A stretch of DNA of 5,169 nucleotides from Candidatus Glassiibacteriota bacterium (GTDB lineage: Bacteria > Gemmatimonadota > Glassbacteria > GWA2-58-10): NCBI GenBank assembly GCA_030604975.1, contig JAUVUV010000194.1, positions 1-5,169 of the forward strand, written 5' to 3'. The notes under the pieces are model-generated. The model was not told where the DNA came from. It saw nothing but the letters and a program-made list of their open reading frames with translations, and ran no database searches. Made by a program: the position numbers and the translations under genes. Positions 1-5,169 of this stretch are shown piece by piece. Numbering within the stretch: the first letter of the stretch is position 1; each line of letters begins with the position of its first letter.

Positions 1-1
1 C

Positions 2-25
2 TTAAAGGGGGACTGAGGGGGATTT
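2..25. repeat. G-rich dispersed repeat fragment at the window edge
   Basis: Two GGGGGA blocks are separated by CTGA and flanked by TTAAA on the left and TTT on the right. From memory, this pattern (reverse complement: CCCCCTCAGTCCCCCTTTAA) recurs as the arm of a short palindromic or REP-like intergenic repeat in many environmental bacteria. Only one arm is inside the window, so the matching inverted arm and the true boundaries cannot be seen. It could instead be a chance G-rich stretch. Confidence 0.35.
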
Positions 26-167
26 ATTATTTCCGGGATACGAGACTAGAGTCAAAGTTACTGAAAAACATCATGAACCAAGCCAGGTTGGCAGAATCCT
101 CTCTGCGTAAAAGCAAAAAGGAAGCCAAACTAACGCATATATAATATTCTGCAAACCGGATTTAACC

Positions 168-196
168 TTGTGATTAGAGTTTCGAAACGATATATT
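168..196 (+). promoter_or_regulatory. Candidate sigma70-type promoter for the cNMP-sensor / AI-2E operon
   Basis: A -35-like TTGTGA (168-173, 4 of 6 matches to TTGACA) and a -10-like TATATT (191-196, 5 of 6 matches to TATAAT) are separated by an ideal 17-base spacer. Transcription would start near 203 and leave a leader of about 58 bases before the TTG start at 261. The spacer contains the perfect palindrome GTTTCGAAAC (179-188). A second hexamer, an exact TATAAT at 140-145, has no recognisable -35 partner. This is inferred from consensus matching only. Confidence 0.35.
179..188. promoter_or_regulatory. 10-bp perfect palindrome, possible operator
   Basis: GTTTCGAAAC is its own reverse complement and lies entirely within the 17-base spacer of the candidate promoter at 168-196. 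A repressor bound there would block RNA polymerase. The palindrome is short and could be chance, and no regulator gene is visible in the window. Confidence 0.2.
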
Positions 197-260
197 GATG
201 ACATCTTTCTCATAAACCTGATTCTACGATATTTTTAGTAAGAAATTGCAGGAGGCTTTC

Positions 261-821
261 TTGAAAAGAATAAGCGCCCTCTGGGGGAATGTTCTCAAGC
301 AGGAAGCAAAAGACAGGTCCATTGCTGCCATTCTGAGCCGTATCCCTGTTTTCTCCAGCCTTTCCAAAGCCGAATTACGGCTGATCGAAAAGATAGTTTA
401 CCTGCGCAACTATCAACAGAACGAGGTGATTTTTATCGAGGGAGAGCCTGGAGCCGGGATGTATATAATCGAATCCGGCAAGGTACGGATTTGTCTTGGG
501 CCGCATGCGGATGAAGAACACGAGATCGCGCTGCTCGAACCCGGAGACTTTTTCGGCGAGCTGGCCCTGATCGACGACCATCCGCGCTCTGCTACGGCAG
601 CGGCGATTATGCCGACCCGACTTGTTGGCTTTTTCCGTTCCGACCTGATCTCCATTATCAACCGCAACCCGCAAATGGGGGTCAAGATCCAGGAGAATAT
701 CATGCAGATTCTCGTGCGCAGGCTGAGAATCACCGATCAGAGGCTCAGCGATGTCTGCGATGAATTGAGAGCCTATCAGGAAAAACTCGAAGCTGAATCA
801 AAAGCAGGCGAAAAGGAGTAA
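261..821 (+). CDS. Stand-alone cyclic nucleotide-binding domain protein (CRP-like sensor without HTH)
   Basis: This is a 186-residue cytoplasmic protein built around one cyclic-nucleotide-binding beta-barrel (Pfam cNMP_binding), about residues 28-145. The phosphate-binding cassette is intact: FGELAL at about residues 98-103, with Glu for the ribose, and RSATA at about 109-113, with Arg-Ser for the cyclic phosphate. It should therefore bind cAMP or cGMP, though binding is inferred. No helix-turn-helix follows the barrel. The C-terminus is a charged helix (about 150-186) that may mediate dimerisation or partner binding, so it is probably not a transcription factor. The start chosen is TTG at 261, because AGGAGG at 250-255 sits 5 bases upstream. 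An in-frame TTG at 246 would add five residues but would place this ribosome binding site inside the gene. The TAA stop is 8 bases before the AI-2E family gene, so the two are almost certainly cotranscribed and may be functionally linked. Confidence 0.85.
   Translation: MKRISALWGNVLKQEAKDRSIAAILSRIPVFSSLSKAELRLIEKIVYLRNYQQNEVIFIEGEPGAGMYIIESGKVRICLGPHADEEHEIALLEPGDFFGELALIDDHPRSATAAAIMPTRLVGFFRSDLISIINRNPQMGVKIQENIMQILVRRLRITDQRLSDVCDELRAYQEKLEAESKAGEKE
813..818 (+). promoter_or_regulatory. Ribosome binding site of the AI-2E family gene, inside the upstream gene
   Basis: AAGGAG lies in the last codons of the cNMP-binding gene, directly before its TAA stop. It is 11 bases upstream of the ATG at 830, a slightly long spacing. 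The arrangement implies translational coupling. It supports the ATG at 830 over the in-frame ATG at 857, which has no properly spaced Shine-Dalgarno site. Confidence 0.6.
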
Positions 822-829
822 CCGGCTAG

Positions 830-1948
830 ATGCTTATCACCGATCGCCGCAAAGAGATGCCGCTTATTTTCAAGCCTGCGTTCAAGTTGTCCGTTCTCGC
901 GGTACTGGCAGTATTGCTGATCGGCGTGCTGCTCTGGATCCAAGGGCTTCTGTCATCTTTCCTGATCGCCATTATCCTCGTTTTTATCCTTTCGCCCGCA
1001 GTGGACTATTTCGAGCGGCGTGGTATTACAAGATCCAGCGCGATACTGATCGTCCTGTTTCTTATCCTGATCCTCATAGTTTCGCTGGCCTTGTACACCA
1101 GCAACGCCATTATCGGTGAATACGAGGATTTCGCCGATCAGCTCGATTTCTATTCCAGCATGCTCAATGATGAAATCCATCGCCGGATAGCAGAGCTGGA
1201 GGGGAAATTCGGCCTTGATCGCTACGAGGCAGGCCCGCGGCTGCTCAATCTTATTCAGAGCAAGCTCAAACAGGCATTTCTTTTTACCGGTGCGACTTTC
1301 GGTACGATAATCTTCTGGATCGCTGCCGTGCCGCTGATGCTGTTCTTTTTCCTTCTTGACGGCTACCGGATCAAGAGGGCACTGATCGGCTTCCTGCCCA
1401 ACCGCTATTTCGAGATGAGCCTCAATATCCACCAGAAAATCAGCCACATCGTGGGAAGTTTCATCCGTGCCAAGCTGATTGAGTCAGTGGTGGTGGGCCT
1501 TTGCGCTCTTGCAGGCTTTTTCGTGGTTGGACTCGTTTTCAAGCCGCTCAACTACGCATTTTTCCTGGCTATCCTGGTCGGGCTGTTCAATATCATTCCT
1601 TATCTCGGCCCGCTTATCGGCACGATACCGGTACTTCTGGTGGCGATCGTGCAGTACGTCCTTTTGCCGCAGTTTCCGGAATTCAGCGCCGCGGCTGCCT
1701 CGAGCTGGGCTCCGGTGTTCGCCATTGTCGGAGTGCTCGTTTTCGCGCAGGTGGTGGACAATGTATACCTGATCCCCGTAGTGCTGGGCCGTTCGGTAAA
1801 CGTACATCCCCTGATCGTTCTTCTTTCGGTAATCCTCGGCTTCGAGATTCTGGGCATAACCGGGATGATTATCTCGATCCCCCTGGCCAGTATCGTCCAG
1901 ACCCTGATATTCGAGGTCGCCGATGGAATCAAGAGCCTGAGACACTGA
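830..1948 (+). CDS. AI-2E family transporter (UPF0118 membrane protein)
   Basis: This 372-residue polytopic inner-membrane protein has a normal length for the AI-2E transporter family (PF01594). Hydrophobic segments lie at about residues 18-37, 39-57, 69-90, 150-177, 216-237, 240-280 and 294-362. A hydrophilic, helical region of about 60 residues follows the third segment, as usual in the family. Family motifs include NIIPYLGPLIG (254-264), DNVYLIPVVLGRSVNVHP (310-327) and GITGMIISIPLA (342-353). The family is named after E. coli TqsA, linked to autoinducer-2 export, but other members act as sodium- or potassium-proton antiporters or have unknown substrates, so the substrate here is open. No luxS is visible. 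It is the second gene of an operon with a cNMP-binding protein, which suggests nucleotide-linked control. The TGA stop is followed four codons later by an in-frame TAA at 1961-1963. No convincing terminator follows. Confidence 0.9.
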   Translation: MLITDRRKEMPLIFKPAFKLSVLAVLAVLLIGVLLWIQGLLSSFLIAIILVFILSPAVDYFERRGITRSSAILIVLFLILILIVSLALYTSNAIIGEYEDFADQLDFYSSMLNDEIHRRIAELEGKFGLDRYEAGPRLLNLIQSKLKQAFLFTGATFGTIIFWIAAVPLMLFFFLLDGYRIKRALIGFLPNRYFEMSLNIHQKISHIVGSFIRAKLIESVVVGLCALAGFFVVGLVFKPLNYAFFLAILVGLFNIIPYLGPLIGTIPVLLVAIVQYVLLPQFPEFSAAAASSWAPVFAIVGVLVFAQVVDNVYLIPVVLGRSVNVHPLIVLLSVILGFEILGITGMIISIPLASIVQTLIFEVADGIKSLRH

Positions 1949-2037
1949 AACTGTCAAAAATAACTCTGCAACTGGTGGCCCTAAACCGATTTTCTCTGAA
2001 CTGCAATAGGATTGAAATCCTTCATCTGCGACAAAAC

Positions 2038-2067
2038 TTGAACTTCACAGTCGAACGGTGCAATAAT
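2038..2067 (+). promoter_or_regulatory. Candidate promoter for the DUF2264 gene
   Basis: TTGAAC (2038-2043, 4 of 6 matches to TTGACA) and AATAAT (2062-2067, 5 of 6 matches to TATAAT) are separated by 18 bases. Transcription would start near 2074, about 50 bases before the GTG start. The 177-base gap after the AI-2E gene and its AT-richer composition support separate transcription. A weak hairpin at 2008-2021 (AGGAT, four-base loop, ATCCT) has no following T-run, so it is not a clear terminator. Read-through from the upstream operon remains possible. Confidence 0.3.
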
Positions 2068-2125
2068 TTCCTTATCAATTCGCTCTGGAAAACCGCGGAC
2101 AACTCGATTCCACAAGGGAGTTAAA

Positions 2126-2734
2126 GTGATCAGAAATGCCGGAAAGAAAGCCTGCATCTTTGTAATTAGTCTGATATTCATTCAGGGTGGCTTTAGTGAT
2201 TCTCCAGCTGGAGAAATTGAGCCACGCCTGACGCTGAAAGCCTCGAACGATAAAACGATTTCCCCATATACCGGCTATACTCGCGAACACTGGATCGAGA
2301 TTGCGGGCCGGATAATCGCCGGGTTCCTGCCCTATTTCGACAATGACACAGGCATGCCGGATTTTCGCGGTACGGATGCCGAAAGCGGGCATTTCCAGTA
2401 CACTCGCAGTTTTACCAGCGAATCCCGCAATGCGTTCGGCCGCACAATGATACTCGCCTCGCTTTACTCGGCAGCCACCGGCAAAAACAGCGTTCCCGGC
2501 TACCACGGTCCGGTCAGTGGACCCTACCTCAAGGGTATCACCCGGGGCACAAACCCGGATGATCCGGCTTACTGGGGTCCCACCAAACCTTACGGCGCGT
2601 TCGGCAACCAGATCGCCCAGGCAATCATGTACTGCCCGGAATTCTACTGGGATCCCCTCACCTCTGAGCAGAAAAAGCGCCTGGCCGACTGGTTTGCGAC
2701 CCTGGTGCACGGTGTGGGTTACGAGTGCAACTGA
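2126..2734 (+). CDS. DUF2264 family exported protein, N-terminal part (ends at in-frame TGA)
   Basis: This is the first 202 codons of a DUF2264 (PF10022) gene whose reading frame continues to 4144. The GTG start at 2126 has AAGGGAG at 2114-2120, 5 bases upstream. The N-terminus is a signal peptide: basic MIRNAGKK, a hydrophobic core at about 10-20, and possible signal peptidase I cleavage after Ala28 (SPA) or Ser24. The protein should therefore be exported. Family hallmarks are TREHWIEIAGRIIAGFLPY (about 52-70), TRSFTSESRNAFGRTMILASL (about 93-113), GTNPDDPAYWG (141-151) and the helix ending LADWFATLVHG. DUF2264 members are predicted alpha/alpha-toroid proteins found in polysaccharide-degradation loci. 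I recall some being linked to CAZy GH154 beta-glucuronidases, which I could not verify. Alone, this fragment would be an incomplete toroid. Confidence 0.75.
   Translation: MIRNAGKKACIFVISLIFIQGGFSDSPAGEIEPRLTLKASNDKTISPYTGYTREHWIEIAGRIIAGFLPYFDNDTGMPDFRGTDAESGHFQYTRSFTSESRNAFGRTMILASLYSAATGKNSVPGYHGPVSGPYLKGITRGTNPDDPAYWGPTKPYGAFGNQIAQAIMYCPEFYWDPLTSEQKKRLADWFATLVHGVGYECN
2732..2734 (+). other. In-frame TGA interrupting the DUF2264 gene (nonsense mutation, recoding or sequence error)
   Basis: The N-terminal part (frame of 2126) and the C-terminal part (ATG at 2813) are in the same frame: 2813 minus 2126 is 687, exactly 229 codons. There is no frameshift; TGA at codon 203 is the only interruption. 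The bridging codons after TGA read WYFNTGPVPVLEHYGY, which continues the family pattern, and the full length would be 672 residues, normal for exported DUF2264 proteins. The local reading is E-C-N-stop-W-Y-F-N. Family members as I remember them have (D/N)-x-N-W followed by aromatic residues here, so the lost residue is most likely Trp (TGG to TGA). Wholesale TGA-to-Trp reassignment is unlikely: about 32 Trp codons in the window's four genes are TGG and this would be the only TGA. Confidence 0.8.
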
Positions 2735-2745
2735 TGGTATTTCAA

Positions 2746-2764
2746 TACAGGGCCCGTACCTGTA
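2746..2764 (+). other. Hairpin 11 bases downstream of the internal TGA
   Basis: TACAGG (2746-2751) pairs with CCTGTA (2759-2764) around a 7-base loop GCCCGTA. A lower 3-bp stem, TTC (2741-2743) with GAA (2768-2770), can form across a small internal loop. The loop starts with G, 17 bases after the TGA, which loosely meets the published geometry of bacterial SECIS elements. A stem of this size is common by chance. The expected residue at this position is Trp rather than Cys, so a selenocysteine role is doubtful. Confidence 0.2.
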
Positions 2765-2812
2765 CTCGAACACTACGGTTATCCTTACGACTACGACTAT
2801 ATCACCGAACAG

Positions 2813-4144
2813 ATGGCGCGGATACTGAGCTGGTACTCAGGCAGCGGATTTTTCATCGATGGCGGCAACCGCGCCTACGACTACTATAATTTCTGGGGTT
2901 TCCAGATGTTCAACCTCTACCATTATCGCTATACAGACCCCTGGCGCCTGAAATTCGGCAAGCAGATACGGGAAAGCACGGCAGCATTCATGGAAAATTT
3001 CCCGTACTTTTTCGGCAGCGACGGCTCCCCGGTGCCTTTCGGCAGGTCGCTGACTTACCGGGTCGCAGCAGTAAGCCCGGTGGGTTACGCTGAAGCCGCA
3101 GGACTGGGTACATTGCCCCCGGGGCTGGAGCGGCGGATCGCCTCGGGCTGTCTCAAGTATTTCTGGGAGCGGGGAATGCTGAGCGAGAACGGGCTGGTTC
3201 AGCCAGGCTGGTTAGGTCCCAACGCGGTTGTGGCCGAAGATTACACCCATCGTGGCGCCCCCTACTGGATCTCCGTGGGTTTCAGCCCGCTGCTTTTGCC
3301 TGAAGACCATCCTTTCTGGACCGAGAAAGAACTGCCCATGCCGGCGGATGTGTCTGACAAGGTGAATGTGGTGCCGGGTGCACAGATGGTTTTCAAGATC
3401 AACAGCCGGCGCGGCGAATCCCGGCTTTATCCTATCGGCAGCCCGAGGCACAACCGGATTTCCTGGCAGACAGGGATCAAGTATTACCAGCACGCATATT
3501 CCAGCGCCCTGGGCTGGGCCGCGCTTGGAGAGAACGGGCCGGATCTGGCAGCGGGAAGGTCGGGCGTTTCGCTCGACGGCGAGAACTGGAGTTACAGGGT
3601 TCAGCCCGCGCCGATATTCCTGGGCAGCCGCCACAATGCCAATTATTATATGGCAGATCTGGGCCAGGCAGGTTACGCCAGGGTAGTGACCCAGACCCTG
3701 ATCGGAGCCGACGGCGAGGTACACTGTATATACCACACATACCCCAGGCCGCTGTATGTAAGGATTGCCGGCTACGGTATCGCGGTGAAACATGGGGATA
3801 AAAGCACAGAAAGCCTGGACCGGGAAAAACAAATCCTGACTGTAGATGCAGAACCTTTCGAAAGTGTGCTGAAAATTCTCAAAGCGCCCGAGGGCAAGTT
3901 CGAGACAGTATCACTTTCTCCCCGCTCCGGTTGGAACCACAGTCACCTGTTCGGCGGCACGGCCAGCTTCCCGCAGTGGACAAGCAGCGAGCCGGTTCCT
4001 CCGAAAACAGTGGTTATTTTCTATACGGATGCAGCCAGGGATGAAAAGATCGAGCTCCCGGAATTCTCGGTTCCCAAGGACCGCCTCGAGGAGGGTCTCT
4101 GGGTTCGCTTCGAGGGTGTGCAGAACCTGATGGAAATCTTTTAG
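2813..4144 (+). CDS. DUF2264 family protein, C-terminal part (same gene, after the internal TGA)
   Basis: This is codons 230-672 of the DUF2264 gene that starts at 2126; coding similarity actually resumes right after the TGA, at 2735. The ATG at 2813 has no Shine-Dalgarno site, and the family-like sequence before it argues against an independent start. Hallmarks in full-gene numbering are the aromatic toroid helix at about 250-270, PFGRSLTYR (304-312), AEDYTHRGAPYW (370-381) and PEDHPFW (392-398). These link the all-helical toroid to a C-terminal beta-rich domain (about 400-672). Catalytic residues of the family are not known to me. There are no further stops or frame breaks over 443 codons, and the gene ends with TAG 32 bases before a strong terminator hairpin. 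The intact remainder implies that the TGA is recent, recoded or an error. If it is a true nonsense mutation, this fragment lacks a signal peptide and is probably not made. Confidence 0.75.
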   Translation: MARILSWYSGSGFFIDGGNRAYDYYNFWGFQMFNLYHYRYTDPWRLKFGKQIRESTAAFMENFPYFFGSDGSPVPFGRSLTYRVAAVSPVGYAEAAGLGTLPPGLERRIASGCLKYFWERGMLSENGLVQPGWLGPNAVVAEDYTHRGAPYWISVGFSPLLLPEDHPFWTEKELPMPADVSDKVNVVPGAQMVFKINSRRGESRLYPIGSPRHNRISWQTGIKYYQHAYSSALGWAALGENGPDLAAGRSGVSLDGENWSYRVQPAPIFLGSRHNANYYMADLGQAGYARVVTQTLIGADGEVHCIYHTYPRPLYVRIAGYGIAVKHGDKSTESLDREKQILTVDAEPFESVLKILKAPEGKFETVSLSPRSGWNHSHLFGGTASFPQWTSSEPVPPKTVVIFYTDAARDEKIELPEFSVPKDRLEEGLWVRFEGVQNLMEIF

Positions 4145-4176
4145 CAGCACAAATACATAATACCGGCGCAAAGAAA

Positions 4177-4200
4177 AGGGGCACGGTAGGCCGTGCCCCT
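4177..4200. terminator. Bidirectional rho-independent terminator between convergent genes
   Basis: A perfect 10-bp, GC-rich stem (AGGGGCACGG with CCGTGCCCCT) encloses a 4-base loop TAGG. On the plus strand it is followed by CTTTATT, and on the minus strand by TTTTCTTT, so both directions have a U-rich tail; the minus-strand tail is slightly better. It lies 32 bases after the TAG of the DUF2264 gene and 50 bases after the stop of the convergent GH20-like gene. It probably ends both transcripts. Confidence 0.9.
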
Positions 4201-4250
4201 CTTTATTCTGGTTAATTTTGCAACGGCGAGAAGCATCTCACATAGTTCTA

Positions 4251-5169
4251 TCAATCCTCGAGCCTTTCCTCCTCAAGGCCGCGCACTGGCACATTATTCC
4301 TGGCCGCATAGTCCCTGATACATTTCACCAGATCTGCGCGCCATTTGGGAAGCTGCATCCGTTCGTAAGACGCGATCATGTATTCGAGGCCCGGCCTGCG
4401 GTCTGCGGGATGATCTTTCACGTTATCCATGATATGTACGAAATGGCGGCCTCCCACGCTCCTGCCCTTTTCGTAGCGGCTTTGCTCCCAGATCCTCTTC
4501 AGCTCTTTCCACATCCAGTCGAACTCTGCAAGCAGGCCCCGCACCTTGTTGTTAGCCTCGGTCAGGTTGGCTACAGCACGTGCCGGCCTGCCTTCCTTGT
4601 CCGCCTCAGCCGCTGAAAGGAGTGACTGCTCCGCGGATTCGAGAGTGAGCAGGGTGTTGATAAAATGGCGCTCCATCCAGGCAATCGAGAGGTACACCTC
4701 CAGGTTGTAACAGTTGCGTTCAACCCGGCCGATATTGCGGTTGAGTATGTGAAGCAGGCGGTCGTTATTCTTTTTCAAGGCTCTCGCCCGCTCGATCCTC
4801 TCCGCGTACTTTGTCGAAAAAGTCGGCTTAACAGAGAGTTTTTTAGGGTCAGGTAGAATAGGCGTGTCCAGAAGCATATCGCTGCGACCGCCACCGATAC
4901 CCTTGCCGTTGGAGTTGCCGTAGCCCCTCGGCCGCTCTTTGCTCACGATACGGTCCCAGCCGTCTTCGAAAAAGCGCGCCCCCTCGATCAGCAGCTCGTA
5001 AACCTCCACCATATCTCCCTGCCCCGGGCCGTAAAAGGCGTCCATGAAATCCGCCACATTCTGTTCAACTGTCGGCTTGAGATGGGTCCAGGCATACTGG
5101 GTCACGGTGACCCAGCCGAGCCAGAAACATTCCTCGTGAAGGCCGCAGTCATCCCAGGCAGCGGCAAAC
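4251..5169 (-). CDS. Family 20 glycosyl hydrolase-like protein (beta-N-acetylhexosaminidase-like), C-terminal part, 5' truncated by the window
   Basis: The reading frame is open from the window edge to the TGA at 4253-4251, giving 305 residues. A GTG at 5105 is in frame, but the coding sequence clearly continues upstream of it (AAAWDDCGLHEECFWLGW at visible residues 2-19), so it is not the start. The W-D-D-C-G-L-H-E/N segment followed by F-W-L-G-W and YAWT resembles the end of the TIM barrel in large GH20-type hexosaminidases. The RPRGYGNSNGKG segment (about 79-90), a long helical region, and HFVHIMDNVKDHPADRR (about 242-258) match the C-terminal extension I recall for environmental members. 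The catalytic Asp-Glu pair and any signal peptide would lie upstream and cannot be checked. GH20 enzymes remove terminal beta-linked GlcNAc or GalNAc, but the substrate here is unknown. A second stop, TAG, directly follows the TGA. The gene converges on the DUF2264 gene across a shared terminator, suggesting a glycan-degradation neighbourhood. Confidence 0.6.
   Translation of the reverse strand, partial: FAAAWDDCGLHEECFWLGWVTVTQYAWTHLKPTVEQNVADFMDAFYGPGQGDMVEVYELLIEGARFFEDGWDRIVSKERPRGYGNSNGKGIGGGRSDMLLDTPILPDPKKLSVKPTFSTKYAERIERARALKKNNDRLLHILNRNIGRVERNCYNLEVYLSIAWMERHFINTLLTLESAEQSLLSAAEADKEGRPARAVANLTEANNKVRGLLAEFDWMWKELKRIWEQSRYEKGRSVGGRHFVHIMDNVKDHPADRRPGLEYMIASYERMQLPKWRADLVKCIRDYAARNNVPVRGLEEERLED

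Noticed and set aside
91..106. Small hairpin GCAGA / TCTGC in the leader
   Set aside because: It is a 5-bp stem with no T-run, no conserved RNA motif and no link to a gene. It lies upstream of the candidate promoter, so it would not be in the operon leader.
1..144. Open reading frame on the plus strand from the window edge to TAA at 142-144, with an internal ATG at 73
   Set aside because: It gives 47 codons, beginning within the G-rich repeat. It has no Shine-Dalgarno site before the ATG, no recognisable family and a low-complexity Lys/Ser-rich end. A frame of this length is expected by chance, although the tail of an upstream gene cannot be excluded.
2008..2021. Hairpin AGGAT-TGAA-ATCCT after the AI-2E gene, as a terminator
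   Set aside because: It has only a 5-bp AT-rich stem and no downstream T-run, so it is too weak to call.
2075..2773. 232-codon open frame on the minus strand opposite the DUF2264 N-terminal half
   Set aside because: The plus strand carries clear family motifs and a well-placed ribosome binding site; the antisense translation resembles no family I know. It is a shadow of codon bias. The same applies to the other long antisense frames at 953-1447, 1484-1957 and 3212-3832.
2734..2890. ATG overlapping the internal TGA (TGATG), as a possible termination-reinitiation site
   Set aside because: The overlapping ATG is in a different frame and gives an Arg/Leu-rich product unrelated to DUF2264, whereas the original frame continues the family pattern.
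4218..4616. 132-codon plus-strand frame opposite the GH20-like gene
   Set aside because: It is an antisense shadow. The minus-strand translation has coherent family-like motifs up to the window edge.
1..5169. CRISPR arrays, tRNA or rRNA genes, insertion sequences, phage or toxin-antitoxin genes
   Set aside because: I saw no spaced direct repeats, cloverleaf-like segments, transposase motifs or small toxin-like gene pairs on reading the window.

Overview
The window looks like chromosomal DNA from an environmental, probably uncultured, bacterium. The genes are moderately GC-rich (mid-50s percent by eye) and the leader regions are AT-richer. Translation uses strong Shine-Dalgarno sites with TTG and GTG starts, and two of the four genes appear to handle polysaccharides. 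This resembles glycan-degrading lineages of the FCB or PVC groups (Latescibacterota, Glassbacteria or Hydrogenedentes-like). That placement is an impression from protein style, not a phylogenetic result.

Layout. Positions 1-245 are a non-coding leader. It starts with the edge of a G-rich dispersed repeat and holds a plausible sigma70-type promoter whose spacer contains a 10-bp palindrome. At 261-1948 is a two-gene operon: a stand-alone cyclic-nucleotide-binding sensor protein with no DNA-binding domain, then an AI-2E family (UPF0118) polytopic membrane protein. The second gene's ribosome binding site lies inside the end of the first gene. After a 177-base gap with a weak promoter candidate, 2126-4144 encodes an exported DUF2264 protein, probably a polysaccharide-active enzyme. 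It is split by one in-frame TGA at codon 203; the frame then stays open and family-like to the TAG at 4142-4144. A perfect 10-bp hairpin at 4177-4200, U-rich on both sides, ends this gene and the convergent gene on the other strand. Positions 5169-4251 (minus strand) are the C-terminal 305 residues of a large protein resembling family 20 (beta-N-acetylhexosaminidase-like) glycosyl hydrolases; its N-terminal part and catalytic centre lie beyond the window.

How the genes fit together. The right half looks like part of a glycan-degradation locus, with an exported DUF2264 protein and a GH20-like enzyme transcribed towards each other. The left operon looks like separate housekeeping or signalling functions.

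The most notable signal is the internal TGA. From my memory of the family it falls where DUF2264 proteins have a conserved Trp after Asn, so a single TGG-to-TGA change explains it. No clearly new system is visible; the other observations are modest.
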